From Acidobacteriota bacterium (GTDB lineage: Bacteria > Acidobacteriota > Blastocatellia > Pyrinomonadales > Pyrinomonadaceae), in contig JAOAPY010000052.1 of assembly GCA_025463135.1 (NCBI GenBank), positions 119,204 to 183,203 of the forward strand: a stretch of 64,000 nt of DNA, written 5' to 3'. The notes under the pieces are model-generated. The model did no database searches. It saw nothing but the letters and a program-made list of their open reading frames with translations, and was not told the DNA's origin. The position numbers were made by a program, and so were the translations under genes. This document shows, piece by piece, positions 52,617-61,530 of the stretch (position 1 is the stretch's first letter; each line of letters opens with the position of its first letter).

Positions 52617-53807
52617 ATGCCGCTTAGATCGAAGATAAGGATCGCCATCACTCCGTCGTATCGTTCTGCCCGCGCGCTGTTGGGATTGGGAGTCCTCCTT
52701 ATGCTGACACTGTCCGCCCAGCAGATTTCAGCGCAACAGGCAACACTCTCTCCCGGTGGCCTGAGCGAGGCAGAGACATCGCGCATCATCAAGGCCTTTA
52801 CCAGCAAGGAAACAGAATTTCGCCGGGCCCTCAACAATTTTTCCTTCAAGCGCGACGCGGTGTTGCAGAGTCTGGGTATGGGCGGCCAGGTTGATGGCGA
52901 GTTTCATCGCATCTCATATTTTACCTTCGACGATAAAGGCAATCGCTACGAAAAGATTGTGATGGCCCCGATGTCCACGCTGCCGAACGTCACACAAGAG
53001 GACATTGACGATCTCGGTGGCATAAATCCGTTTGCCCTGGAGCCTTCCAAGATCGACCAGTACAACTTCAAGTACGTAGGCAAGGAACGAATCGACGAAC
53101 TAAACCTGTATGTCTTTGACGTCACTCCGAAAGTAATTCCCGATCCCAAGCGGACCAAGGAGCGTTTATTCACAGGGCGGGTTTGGGTCGACGATCAGGA
53201 TCTGCAAATAGTTAAGACACGCGGCAAAGGGGTGCCCGAAACCAAGGTCAACAAATACCCGTATGTGGACACTTATCGGGAAGAGATTGGTGGCCGCTAT
53301 TGGTTTCCCACTTACTCGTACGCAGACGAAGAATTGATATTCGACAACGGCGATTCGCTCCACGTGCGGATGCGTGTCAAGTATTCCGACTTTGTGCCCG
53401 CTCACTCAACTGTAACGATCAGGGAAGCGGACGATCAAAGCGCGCAGCCCAATCCTCGTCCGACGCCTGGCCCGACTCCTGATCCACCCTCGAATCAAAC
53501 ACGGCCCAGCCCGCGCCAACCAATCGATCGAAGTCAACCTGTTGAAAGCGGCGTGCTGAACAGCAAGGCTATCGAATTACCGGATCCAAAACTCGCGGAA
53601 GGGGCAACGAAGGTTGGCGGCAAAGTCAGAGTGCGAGTAATCGTTGACGAAACAGGCAAGGTAATATCCGCGGAGATCGAAGATGGGCGCATAGAACTCA
53701 GACGGGCAGCTGTTGAAGCCGCCCGCAAAGCCCGCTTTGCTCCCACGCTGATTGATGGTCAACCGGTTAAAGTAACGGGCATCATCACCTATCTCTTTGT
53801 ACAGTGA
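52617..53807 (+). CDS. Secreted protein with C-terminal TonB domain
   Basis: About 396 residues. A signal peptide (about 20-40, LLMLTLSAQQISAQQ) is followed by a periplasmic domain of about 220 residues related to uncharacterised outer-membrane-lipoprotein-sorting-like proteins (KYVGKERIDELNLYVFDVTPK, GRVWVDDQDLQIVKTRG). A Pro-rich linker (about 280-320, PRPTPGPTPDPP) follows, then a TonB_C-type domain (about 325-396, GKVRVRVIVDETGKV and YLFVQ end). It lacks the N-terminal TonB anchor helix arrangement with XP repeats, so it may be a periplasmic TonB-like adaptor rather than a classical energy transducer. ATG 52617 is chosen with GGAAG/GGGG upstream. Confidence 0.8.
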   Translation: MPLRSKIRIAITPSYRSARALLGLGVLLMLTLSAQQISAQQATLSPGGLSEAETSRIIKAFTSKETEFRRALNNFSFKRDAVLQSLGMGGQVDGEFHRISYFTFDDKGNRYEKIVMAPMSTLPNVTQEDIDDLGGINPFALEPSKIDQYNFKYVGKERIDELNLYVFDVTPKVIPDPKRTKERLFTGRVWVDDQDLQIVKTRGKGVPETKVNKYPYVDTYREEIGGRYWFPTYSYADEELIFDNGDSLHVRMRVKYSDFVPAHSTVTIREADDQSAQPNPRPTPGPTPDPPSNQTRPSPRQPIDRSQPVESGVLNSKAIELPDPKLAEGATKVGGKVRVRVIVDETGKVISAEIEDGRIELRRAAVEAARKARFAPTLIDGQPVKVTGIITYLFVQ

Positions 53808-53823
53808 TTTCTGTGAGGGTTGA

Positions 53824-54618
53824 TTAGCGTTTTGCCGGCTTGCTGATGCCCAGCTCTTTCGCGATGGCATGCTGCACTGCTTCGATCAGTGCCTGCACTT
53901 CGACGTCGCTGGCTCTGCCCGTCGTGCGAACCGGGGGCAACAGAACCATCTCAATCGTTCCGGTCTTCGCTGCTCCGGTCCCTTTGCCCATCAAAATGTC
54001 TGTATTCCTGATCGCCACCGGGACAATTGGGACACCGGCTTGAGCGGCCATATAGAACGCTCCCTTCTTGAAAGGCAAAAACTCACCCGGCCGCGCGCGC
54101 GTTCCTTCAGCAAACACACCAAAAGAGATTCCGGAACGGAGACGGTCAGTTGCAGCTTGCATTGTCTTTAAGGCACGGTCGCGATTTGTCCGATCGATCG
54201 CCATGATATTTACGAAGCCCATGCCATAGCCAAGTATCGGTACCTTAAGCAGTTCTTTTTTCGCGATCAAACCTATGCGCCGATCGAGGTAAGCAAACAA
54301 CGTAGCGGTATCGAGATAAGATCTGTGATTGGAAATGAAGACGTAAGGCTGATCAGGATCGAGCAGCCCCAGTCCACGAACGCTTACTTTCATACCGCTC
54401 AAACGCAGCCAGTTGCGTGCGCCGAATAAGGCCCAGGGATAGACCAGGTCATGATGTTGCGTCAGCCAGGCGGCGAGCAGCACCGGAGGTCCGAAGATGG
54501 CAAGCAGCGCTCCGGCCACAAACAAGGACCACCAATAAAGTAAACGCCCGGCGAGCGTACGACGAGTTATGTTAGACTCCGCCTCACTCGGCCGCTGGGT
54601 CGCTGCACTTTCTTCCAT
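53824..54618 (-). CDS. plsC: 1-acyl-sn-glycerol-3-phosphate acyltransferase (PlsC family)
   Basis: A lysophosphatidic acid acyltransferase-like membrane enzyme of about 264 residues. One or two hydrophobic N-terminal segments precede the catalytic H-x4-D motif (SNHRSYLDTAT). The glycerol-phosphate-binding FAEGTRARPGEF and the VPIVPVAIRNT block are standard. It makes phosphatidic acid for membrane lipids. Possible starts are ATG 54618 and ATG 54654; the latter would overlap the divergent M14 gene, so 54618 is given, but neither has a clear ribosome site. The two genes must share an extremely short or overlapping promoter region. Confidence 0.9.
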   Translation of the reverse strand: MEESAATQRPSEAESNITRRTLAGRLLYWWSLFVAGALLAIFGPPVLLAAWLTQHHDLVYPWALFGARNWLRLSGMKVSVRGLGLLDPDQPYVFISNHRSYLDTATLFAYLDRRIGLIAKKELLKVPILGYGMGFVNIMAIDRTNRDRALKTMQAATDRLRSGISFGVFAEGTRARPGEFLPFKKGAFYMAAQAGVPIVPVAIRNTDILMGKGTGAAKTGTIEMVLLPPVRTTGRASDVEVQALIEAVQHAIAKELGISKPAKR

Positions 54619-54642
54619 CAATTCATTTGAAGGGTTAACCGA

Positions 54643-57138
54643 ATGAGTCGTCATCGCTGTGCATTGATCGCTGGTATCGCGATCCTGCTGCTCACTTTCT
54701 GCGCCAACTCGCCGGTCGTTTCTGCCCAGCACCGTACCAGGATTTCACCGTCGAGCGCGATTCCCTCGCCCCGATCAGTCCTGGGATTCGATCCGGGCGA
54801 CGAGCACACCATCGCGGACTGGGGTCAGATTACAGACTATTTTCAGCGTTTGGACAAGGCGAGCGACCGAGTGCTGGTGCAAACCATCGGCGAAACGACG
54901 CTCAAGCGGCCCATTATCGTTGCCATCATCAGCGCGCGCGAAAACATTCTCGCCCTGGAAAAATACAAAGGTATTCAGCGCCGCCTGGCAGACCCGCGCC
55001 TCGTAAACTCCGAGCAGGACCGGGATCGATTGATTCAGGATGGCAAGGTGGTGGTCGCCATCTCGTGTTCGATTCATTCAACGGAAATCGTAGCTTCACA
55101 AATGTCGTTGGCGCTTGCTTACGAACTGGCGACCGCAAAGGATGCGGAGACGCACGCGATGCTGCAGAACACAATTTTGCTGCTGATTCCTTCTGCTAAT
55201 CCGGACGGCGTCGACATCGTCGCAGACTGGTACCGCAAGACACTGGGAACGCCATTTGAAGGAAAGGAACCACCTGAGCTCTATCATCACTATGCGGGCC
55301 ACGATGATAATCGTGATTGGTTCATGCTGAATTTGAAAGAGACTAAAGCGATCACAAAACTATTCTGGCAAGAGTGGTTTCCTGAGATTGTCTACGATGT
55401 TCACCAGCAGGGGTCAAACGGCTCGCGATTTTTTGTCCCGCCCTTTTATGATCCGCCGAATCCACACATCGCCCCGGTGTTGTTGCGCCAGGTCGGTTTG
55501 CTGGGCCATAAGATTGCAGCCGACCTGGAAGCCACAAACCACCGGGGGGTGCTGACCAATGCAGTCTATGACACCTGGTGGCATGGAGGCTTTCGCACGG
55601 CACCCTACTTTCACAATTCGATTGGCATACTCACCGAGGCCGCCAGCGCCAGGTTAATGAGCGCCGGCAACGTTACTCGCGAACAACTGGCGCGCTCATC
55701 CACCCGCGGCATGCGCAACGCGCTCGAGGCCACCACAAACTTTCCCAATCCCTGGACCGGCGGTTTATGGCGACCGCGAGACATCATGAATCTGGAACTT
55801 GGAGCTTCACGCTCGGTTCTTTCCATGGCCGCAAATTACCGCGCCTCATACTTGCGAAGCTTCTATGAACTTGGTTCACAAACTCAAAAACAGGAACCGG
55901 GCGAACCGATCGCCTACCTCGTTCCGGCCGGACAGGGCCGTGACGAAGCAGTAGCCAAAATGATTGGTGCACTTATCGAGCAAGGCGTGGAAGTTTTTCG
56001 TCTCGAGCGAGAATTGCATGCCACCTTTGGACCTCAATCACTCCAGCGAACAAATGCTACGAGTGAGAAGCTGGGAGATTATCGGATGATCGTTGCCCAA
56101 ACTGCGAGCATGCAGGAGGTTCCGGCCGGCAGCTACATTGTTTTTCTGTCGCAACCGCAACGCAGCAATATCCTCGCACTCTTCGAACCGCAAATTTATC
56201 CGAACCGTTTGAATGCGGTGGGCGAGGCTGAGCGTCCCTATGACGTCACGGGATGGACGTTGCCCCTGCAGATGGGAGTGGATTCCCCGGCGGTGATGGC
56301 GATTCAGGAGAAGGCAGCCGAGCGGCGCCTGACTCTTATTCACCAATCGAACGAGGTGCGAAAGGATCTCGCGCTCACTTTGCAGGAGGATGGCTCTTCA
56401 CCCATCGCAAATCCGTTACACCAGCCCACCCGTGTCGGAATTTACAAAGGCTGGACGGCTAACATGGATGAGGGTTGGACCCGCTTTGCCTTTGACACCT
56501 TTAACGTTCCTTACAAGTCATTGGGAGATGCTGAAATCAAAGAAGGTACTCTTACTTCAAATTACGATGTCATCGTCTTGCCGTCACAACGCGCGCGTGA
56601 GATCACCGAAGGCAACGCACCTGGTACCTATCCGGTTGCTTTCACCGGCGGCATCACGGCCTCGGGCGCCAGGAACTTGCAACAATTTGTCACGGACGGT
56701 GGCACGCTGATTTGCTTTGATGCTTCATGCGAATTTGCCATCAAGCAGCTGGGTCTCCCACTACGGAACGTACTCGAGAATTTGAAATCCAATGACTTCT
56801 ATTGCCCGGGATCCATTCTTTCACTCGACGTTGATCAAAGTCAGCCGCTGGCTCGAGGCATGGCTCGCTCAGTCGACGCATACTTCATCAACAGTTCGGC
56901 CTTTGAAGCAACCGATCCGAGCGTGCATATCATTGCCCGTTATCGGAAAGAGGGCCTTCTGCGCTCGGGCTGGCTGCTCGGCGAGGACAAGATCAAAGGC
57001 CGCATAGCCCTGGCGGAAGTAAAATCGGGCAAGGGGCGCGTTGTTCTTTTTGGCTTTCGCCCTCAGCATCGAGGTCAAACCTGGGGTACGTTTCAATTTA
57101 TCTGGAACGCCCTGGCCGCCCTGAAGAGAGATAATTGA
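54643..57138 (+). CDS. Exported M14-family metallocarboxypeptidase
   Basis: An 831-residue exported zinc carboxypeptidase. A signal peptide (1-28) precedes the M14 domain (about 55-345). Zinc ligands His145 and Glu148 (SIHSTE) and His254 (YDVHQQG) are present, as are the substrate-binding NRDW and the catalytic Glu332 (GILTEAAS). The remaining 480 residues form a large all-alpha/beta C-terminal region that includes a glutamine-amidotransferase-like fold segment (DVIVLPSQRA, GTYPVAFTGGI). This long form is common in Acidobacteriota and Bacteroidota. It likely digests extracellular peptides. Ribosome site GAAGGG precedes ATG 54643. Confidence 0.9.
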   Translation: MSRHRCALIAGIAILLLTFCANSPVVSAQHRTRISPSSAIPSPRSVLGFDPGDEHTIADWGQITDYFQRLDKASDRVLVQTIGETTLKRPIIVAIISARENILALEKYKGIQRRLADPRLVNSEQDRDRLIQDGKVVVAISCSIHSTEIVASQMSLALAYELATAKDAETHAMLQNTILLLIPSANPDGVDIVADWYRKTLGTPFEGKEPPELYHHYAGHDDNRDWFMLNLKETKAITKLFWQEWFPEIVYDVHQQGSNGSRFFVPPFYDPPNPHIAPVLLRQVGLLGHKIAADLEATNHRGVLTNAVYDTWWHGGFRTAPYFHNSIGILTEAASARLMSAGNVTREQLARSSTRGMRNALEATTNFPNPWTGGLWRPRDIMNLELGASRSVLSMAANYRASYLRSFYELGSQTQKQEPGEPIAYLVPAGQGRDEAVAKMIGALIEQGVEVFRLERELHATFGPQSLQRTNATSEKLGDYRMIVAQTASMQEVPAGSYIVFLSQPQRSNILALFEPQIYPNRLNAVGEAERPYDVTGWTLPLQMGVDSPAVMAIQEKAAERRLTLIHQSNEVRKDLALTLQEDGSSPIANPLHQPTRVGIYKGWTANMDEGWTRFAFDTFNVPYKSLGDAEIKEGTLTSNYDVIVLPSQRAREITEGNAPGTYPVAFTGGITASGARNLQQFVTDGGTLICFDASCEFAIKQLGLPLRNVLENLKSNDFYCPGSILSLDVDQSQPLARGMARSVDAYFINSSAFEATDPSVHIIARYRKEGLLRSGWLLGEDKIKGRIALAEVKSGKGRVVLFGFRPQHRGQTWGTFQFIWNALAALKRDN

Positions 57139-57310
57139 AGTTTAATGAGAATTCGCTTGAACCCTTGCTCGCCCCAGTGTTTGGCGTTATCTTTATATCG
57201 CTTCTCTCCCTTTCTCGGCCCGGCAACGGTCTAAGCATCTAAATCTCTTCCTGCGCATCCAAATGCGTTGCTGCCTTGAGCCAGGCATTCGCCAAAAGGA
57301 GTCTCGAATC

Positions 57311-58606
57311 ATGAAAAACTCTTCAGCGCTCGTTTTTTTGTTGGCCTTGCTATTGTGTGCCGGGAGTTTGAGCGCTCAGACACGGGCCCGCCGAGTAAAT
57401 CAGGGAGCTCCTCCATCCAGTCCCCAGCCGACGACGTCGCGCCCTCCCGTCCTGGGCGGAGCTACCACGACAAACGGTGGCGGACCGGCAAGCCAGAACC
57501 CGCATGACACCACTCATGACACGAAGAGCGGTCCGGAAGAAGTCGATCAGAACGACATCGTCCGAGTCAACACGACCCTGGTAACGATTCCCGTAAGCGT
57601 TATGGATCGAGAGGGACGATACAGCCCCAATCTCCGCAAAGAGGATTTCCGGCTCTGGGAGGACGGCGTCGAACAACAGATCGCTCTCTTTTCAACTGTT
57701 GATAAACCCTTTAGCGTGGTCCTTACGATCGACACCAGCAGCTCCACCCGTTTTCAACTGAACGAGATTCAGGATGCCGCTATAGCTTTCGTCAATCAAC
57801 TGCAGCCAGCCGACCGCGTGATGGTAGTTACCTTTGACGACAAGATTCGAGTGCTCGCCGACTTCACCAATGATCGGCACCGGCTGCGAGAGGCAATCCT
57901 GCAAACGCGACCAGGCAACGGTACCAAGCTTTATGAAGCCGTGGACATGATCATCAATCAGAAGCTGGCGAACATCGACGGCAAGAAAGCGATTGTGTTG
58001 TTTACCGATGGAGTGGACACAACCAGCCGCCATGCGTCCTATGAAAGTACTCTTCGTGACGCCGAAGAATTGGATGCTTTGATTTATCCGGTGCAGTACG
58101 ATACTTATGAACCCACGGCCGGCGGCTCAAACTGGCCGGGCTCGAGGCGTAGCTCCAGCAGCAACATCCTGATCGACATCCTGGGCAGTATTGGAAGAGG
58201 AAAGCACGGCAGCATCGGAACAGGTGGCGGTGGTGGAGGTATGGGCTCGAGTCGCGCTGAGTACGAACGCGGCAATCGCTATCTGCACGAGCTGGCGGAC
58301 CGAACCGGGGCTCGCCTTTACCAGGCTGACACTACACAAAATCTCTCGGCGGCGTTTGCTAACGTGGCTGAAGAATTGCGCCGCCAGTACAGCCTTGGTT
58401 ATTACCCTAAGAACCAGGGACAGGCAGGACAGCGCCGTTCGATCCGGGTGAGAACGACCCAACCGAATCTGGCGGTTCGCGCTCGTGATAGCTATATCGT
58501 CAACTCTCAGGGGAACTCGACAGCTCAATCAGCTCCCGCTTCACAGCCCGGTCCGGTACTGAAGAAAAAGTTCTCCCAGACTACCCAAACTCCTGGATCA
58601 CTCTAA
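57311..58606 (+). CDS. Secreted VWFA-related (Acidobacteria-type) protein
   Basis: A 431-residue exported protein. A signal peptide (1-22, SLSAQ) and a low-complexity Pro/Thr/Gly region (about 25-80) precede the NTTLVTIPVSVMDREGRY strand and a von Willebrand A domain. The MIDAS motif is D-x-S-x-S (TIDTSSS), with a conserved Thr in GNGTKLYEA and Asp in FTDGVD. This combination defines the VWFA-related domain family expanded in Acidobacteriota (TIGR03436-like). A Gly/Ser-rich loop (GTGGGGGGMGSSRAE) interrupts the C-terminal part. AGGAG 9 nt upstream supports ATG 57311 over the earlier frame start. Function probably adhesion or matrix binding; unproven. Confidence 0.9.
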   Translation: MKNSSALVFLLALLLCAGSLSAQTRARRVNQGAPPSSPQPTTSRPPVLGGATTTNGGGPASQNPHDTTHDTKSGPEEVDQNDIVRVNTTLVTIPVSVMDREGRYSPNLRKEDFRLWEDGVEQQIALFSTVDKPFSVVLTIDTSSSTRFQLNEIQDAAIAFVNQLQPADRVMVVTFDDKIRVLADFTNDRHRLREAILQTRPGNGTKLYEAVDMIINQKLANIDGKKAIVLFTDGVDTTSRHASYESTLRDAEELDALIYPVQYDTYEPTAGGSNWPGSRRSSSSNILIDILGSIGRGKHGSIGTGGGGGGMGSSRAEYERGNRYLHELADRTGARLYQADTTQNLSAAFANVAEELRRQYSLGYYPKNQGQAGQRRSIRVRTTQPNLAVRARDSYIVNSQGNSTAQSAPASQPGPVLKKKFSQTTQTPGSL

Positions 58607-58640
58607 TTCCCCAGAGAGCGGTCGGCGCCACGCTAAACAC

Positions 58641-58671
58641 AAAAAAGCGAGCCGCTTGGATGCGGCCCGCT
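58641..58671 (-). terminator. Minus-strand intrinsic terminator 1
   Basis: Read on the minus strand: AGCGGGCCGC, 6-nt loop, GCGGCTCGCT, then TTTTT. One mismatch in a 10-bp stem. Confidence 0.7.
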
Positions 58672-58831
58672 AAATTGAATAGAACCCTACTTCCCCCTTG
58701 ATCCCCCCTGGCTCGTTATGCATTGCATGGTACGGGCGTTTTGTTGAGATTTTGTGTCGCCCCTTTTACATATTTATTGACCAACAGGTATTACTAACGA
58801 CGCTAAATTCCCTGAATGCACTACGCCAAAC

Positions 58832-58871
58832 AAAAAAAGGCGCGACGTGAAGTATTGCCAACTCGCCGCGC
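58832..58871 (-). terminator. Minus-strand intrinsic terminator 2
   Basis: Read on the minus strand: GCGCGGCG, 16-nt loop, CGTCGCGC, CTTTTTTT. The 8-bp stem includes one G-U pair. Confidence 0.65.
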
Positions 58872-58913
58872 TAACTACGCCCACAGGAGGAAAACGGGGC
58901 GTACAACGACAAA

Positions 58914-59045
58914 ATGATAGCACAGCGATTATTTGGCGTGCGTACTTTTTCGTACAGACAATATGAAGATCGTTTGGTTAAGGTGGCTGTCGAACAGGGA
59001 AAAGTGGGACCGCAGAGCGAAGGGCAGCCGCAAGGTTGTACCTGA
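58914..59045 (+). CDS. Possible small protein, 43 residues
   Basis: ATG 58914 opens a 43-codon frame (MIAQRLFGVRTFSYRQYEDR ..., ending QPQGCT) with protein-like composition. An AGGAGG at 58885-58890 is 23 nt upstream, too far for normal initiation. No homologue is recognised. It overlaps the possible minus-strand transcript. Low confidence. Confidence 0.25.
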   Translation: MIAQRLFGVRTFSYRQYEDRLVKVAVEQGKVGPQSEGQPQGCT

Positions 59046-59169
59046 CTTCCTTCGAAAGCGGTTCCATTTTTTTGTCTACTGCAGGCTCGATTCAATTGGG
59101 TGCAAGAGCAGTCACGCGAGCAACGGGATTTGATGATATTCGGCGGGCAGCAGTTTCCGCTTGCCTGTA

Positions 59170-59835
59170 TTACGAGGGCGATGGAGCCACAATTCGATAG
59201 GGCCAAATCCTCTCGAGACACCATCCAATTATCCGCAGACCAATCACTACGGCAATCGTCAGCACCACCCAAAAGTAAAAGTAAGAACTAAAGCGTCCTT
59301 GCCATCCTTCGTAAATATGATGACTGACATTCACGTTTAGTGCCGGCGGTGTCACGACTCGCGAGATGAACTGGATCGCGAGATACCAGATGAAGGCGTA
59401 AAACCAGGCGCGTCGATCGACGCGCACCCGGCCCAGGACAATCAGACCCACCGCCAGACCCCCAATGTGGGCCAGGGTACCCGAGGTAACTGCGCTCCAA
59501 TCCAAAGTGGCGTAGTGAAACCACTCGAAAACTACATAGCGTAACCAGACAAAGAAACCGGGAACAGACCAAATAACCGCCACCCGAATCATCAACGGCT
59601 GATCTAGGAACAAGCCGGCCGCGAGCAGAAGATTGCCCACGTTGCACATCCATAGCAGATGCCCCCACTGATCAATTTGCCAGTAGTGAAGCGCTTGGGC
59701 GATGAAGAAGGCTAACGGCAGGAAGCCCAGCAAACGAATTCGCGTCGGCAATGGTTCAACGGGCACGACGAACTCTCCACACCCAAGAAGCTGGTATCTT
59801 GATTTGGCTCCATCCTCAAAAACTAACTTTAGCAT
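59170..59835 (-). CDS. Polytopic membrane protein of unknown function
   Basis: A 221-residue protein. A short soluble N-terminus (about 1-35) is followed by about six membrane helices. Histidines sit in or near helices (ALHYWQIDQWGHLLWMCN, ALDWSAVT..LAHIGG, VNVSHHIYEGW). The LAHIGGLAVGL segment is loosely reminiscent of a rhomboid GxxxG helix, but no GxS serine motif is present, so rhomboid protease activity is not supported. Conserved His in an otherwise hydrophobic protein might bind haem or metal. It is divergent from rnhB. Function unassigned. Confidence 0.7.
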   Translation of the reverse strand: MLKLVFEDGAKSRYQLLGCGEFVVPVEPLPTRIRLLGFLPLAFFIAQALHYWQIDQWGHLLWMCNVGNLLLAAGLFLDQPLMIRVAVIWSVPGFFVWLRYVVFEWFHYATLDWSAVTSGTLAHIGGLAVGLIVLGRVRVDRRAWFYAFIWYLAIQFISRVVTPPALNVNVSHHIYEGWQGRFSSYFYFWVVLTIAVVIGLRIIGWCLERIWPYRIVAPSPS

Positions 59836-59955
59836 TCGAGCGCACTCGTCTTAGAATGCTCAGTCGTCTATTATCTTAGGCGATCTCTGGTGGTAGCGTA
59901 GATAATTTCTCTTGCCTATAATTTGTTCGATCAATTCTGCTGCCCGCATTTCTTT

Positions 59956-60831
59956 ATGACAACGCTGGAAGGTTTCCTACAGAAGTCCATACCCGAACTC
60001 AGAGAGCTTTTTCTCGAACGCTGTCGACCAGTTCCCCAGGGACTGGTCGCGGCGCTGGAAACTGATCCGCGACAGGGGGCGCAACAACTGGCAAAGCGTA
60101 TCCTTCAACGCCGGCGCAGTAATCGCGCCGAAGGTCAACGTCTGCATTCGCTCCTGCGTTTTGAGTTGGAGCTGTGGCTCCAGGGTATGACCTTAATCGC
60201 CGGCGTGGATGAAGCCGGTATGGCGCCGTTGGCAGGTCCGGTAGTGGCGGGCGCGGTCATCTTGCCGCGGCACTACAAGCTTCGCGGACTTGATGATTCC
60301 AAAAAGATTCTTGACCAGGCGCGCCGCGCAGAGCTGGCAGCTCAGATCAAGGAAGATGCGATCTGTTGGTCAGTGGGTTTTGCCGCAGTCGAGGAGATCG
60401 ACACGATAAACATCTATCATGCCGGTCTGCTGGCCATGCAACGCGCAGTGCAAGGCTTAAGTTGTGTGCCGCAATTCGTGCTCGTTGACGCGCGCCGCAT
60501 TCCCAATTGCAGCATCCCCCAGAGGGGAATCATTCACGGCGATGCGCTGTCAGCCACCATCGCGGCCGCTTCAATTGTCGCCAAGACTACCCGTGATGCG
60601 CACATGATTGAACTGGACGCACAGTACTCTGGCTACGGGCTGGCAAGTCATAAGGGCTATCCCACGCCGGAGCACTGTCGCTTGCTGAAGGAGCTGGGAG
60701 CGCTGCCGATACACCGGCGCAGCTTCGCGCGCGTGCGGGAAGTCCTGGGACTTGACCCGGTTCAAACTCAACTCTTCGACGATGAACCTGAAATCGGAGC
60801 AGGCGCCACCGCCTCGAGCCCGGTAATATAG
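59956..60831 (+). CDS. rnhB: Ribonuclease HII with variant GRG motif and N-terminal extension
   Basis: A 291-residue protein from ATG 59956 (the upstream TTG at 59923 is less likely). Residues 80-270 are an RNase HII domain that cleaves RNA in RNA-DNA hybrids. The acidic set is present: Asp85 and Glu86 (GVDEAG), Asp178 (LVDARR) and Asp196/Asp214 region (HGDALSATIAAASIVAK, TTRD), with SHKGYPTPEH. The junction-recognising motif normally written DEAGRG reads DEAGMA here (88-90), losing the Arg. About 77 residues of helical N-terminal extension precede the domain. Adjacent to a stand-alone LigD phosphoesterase 36 bp downstream, suggesting a DNA-repair pair. Confidence 0.88.
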   Translation: MTTLEGFLQKSIPELRELFLERCRPVPQGLVAALETDPRQGAQQLAKRILQRRRSNRAEGQRLHSLLRFELELWLQGMTLIAGVDEAGMAPLAGPVVAGAVILPRHYKLRGLDDSKKILDQARRAELAAQIKEDAICWSVGFAAVEEIDTINIYHAGLLAMQRAVQGLSCVPQFVLVDARRIPNCSIPQRGIIHGDALSATIAAASIVAKTTRDAHMIELDAQYSGYGLASHKGYPTPEHCRLLKELGALPIHRRSFARVREVLGLDPVQTQLFDDEPEIGAGATASSPVI

Positions 60832-60867
60832 TTAAAGTTATTAATTAAGCAAGGGGGTGACGGAATT

Positions 60868-61530
60868 ATGGCTTCGTTGAAGGATTATGAGAAGAAGCGT
60901 CGCTTTGCAAAGACTCCTGAGCCGGGCCCCGAGAAAAAGACCACTCGAAGTGGGCGGATATTCGTAATTCAAAAGCACCGAGCCAGCCATCTGCACTATG
61001 ACTTTCGCCTGGAAGCCGACGGCGTCCTCAAGTCCTGGGCCGTTCCCAAGGGACCTGCGCTCGACCCTAAAGTCAAACGTTTGGCAATGCAGGTGGAAGA
61101 CCATCCAGTCGACTACGCTAAGTTTGAAGGCGTGATCCCAGAAGGAGAGTATGGCGGTGGGACTGTGATGGTTTGGGACTATGGAACTTACCAACCGGAA
61201 AATACAGCCGATGTGGCAGCGGCGATTCGCAAAGGCGAGTTAAAGTTTTCCCTGAAGGGCAAAAAGTTAATGGGTTCGTGGGCGCTGGTTCGCACACGGG
61301 ATCGACAATGGTTATTGATCAAGCATCGGGATCATTATGCCGCTGAAGGTCTCGACGTCACGGAGGTGGCGCCGGCTTCCATTCTCACCCGGAGGACTTT
61401 GGCAGAAATCGCCGAGGACGAAGGTGGCGATGTTCGCAAAGCGGCAACCGGTGATCCAAAGAAAATCCCACCGCGAACCGGCGTGAAGCGTCGCAAGAAG
61501 GGACAGAAGAAAAAGGTGTGGACCAGGTAA
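60868..61530 (+). CDS. Stand-alone LigD-type 3'-phosphoesterase
   Basis: A 220-residue protein matching the phosphoesterase (PE) module of bacterial NHEJ ligase LigD, which trims 3'-phosphates and ribonucleotides from DNA ends. Metal/active-site residues equivalent to the LigD set are visible: His43, Asp45, Arg47 (HYDFRLE), His79 (VEDHPVDY) and the PEGEYGGG loop. A basic C-terminal tail (GVKRRKKGQKKKVW) could bind DNA. No polymerase or ligase module is fused and no Ku gene is nearby. GGGGGTGA 7 nt before the ATG is a very strong ribosome site. Together with rnhB this may process ribonucleotide-containing ends. Confidence 0.9.
   Translation: MASLKDYEKKRRFAKTPEPGPEKKTTRSGRIFVIQKHRASHLHYDFRLEADGVLKSWAVPKGPALDPKVKRLAMQVEDHPVDYAKFEGVIPEGEYGGGTVMVWDYGTYQPENTADVAAAIRKGELKFSLKGKKLMGSWALVRTRDRQWLLIKHRDHYAAEGLDVTEVAPASILTRRTLAEIAEDEGGDVRKAATGDPKKIPPRTGVKRRKKGQKKKVWTR

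Larger units (their letters stand above)
58607..59169. other. Structured intergenic region, 563 bp
   Basis: It holds two minus-strand intrinsic terminators (58641-58671 and 58832-58871), a further hairpin (TACGCCC ... GGGCGTA, about 58876-58904), a GTAC-type hairpin (58941-58955) and one short open frame (58914-59045). The minus-strand signals suggest a small RNA or a long 3' tail of the membrane-protein gene. Confidence 0.5.

Noticed and set aside
58729..58745. A fourth -24/-12-like sequence (TGGTACG-GGCG-TTTTG)
   Set aside because: The -12 block lacks the essential GC/TG-type core and no plus-strand gene follows.
59170..59835. Rhomboid intramembrane protease
   Set aside because: No GxS serine motif or properly placed catalytic His is visible.
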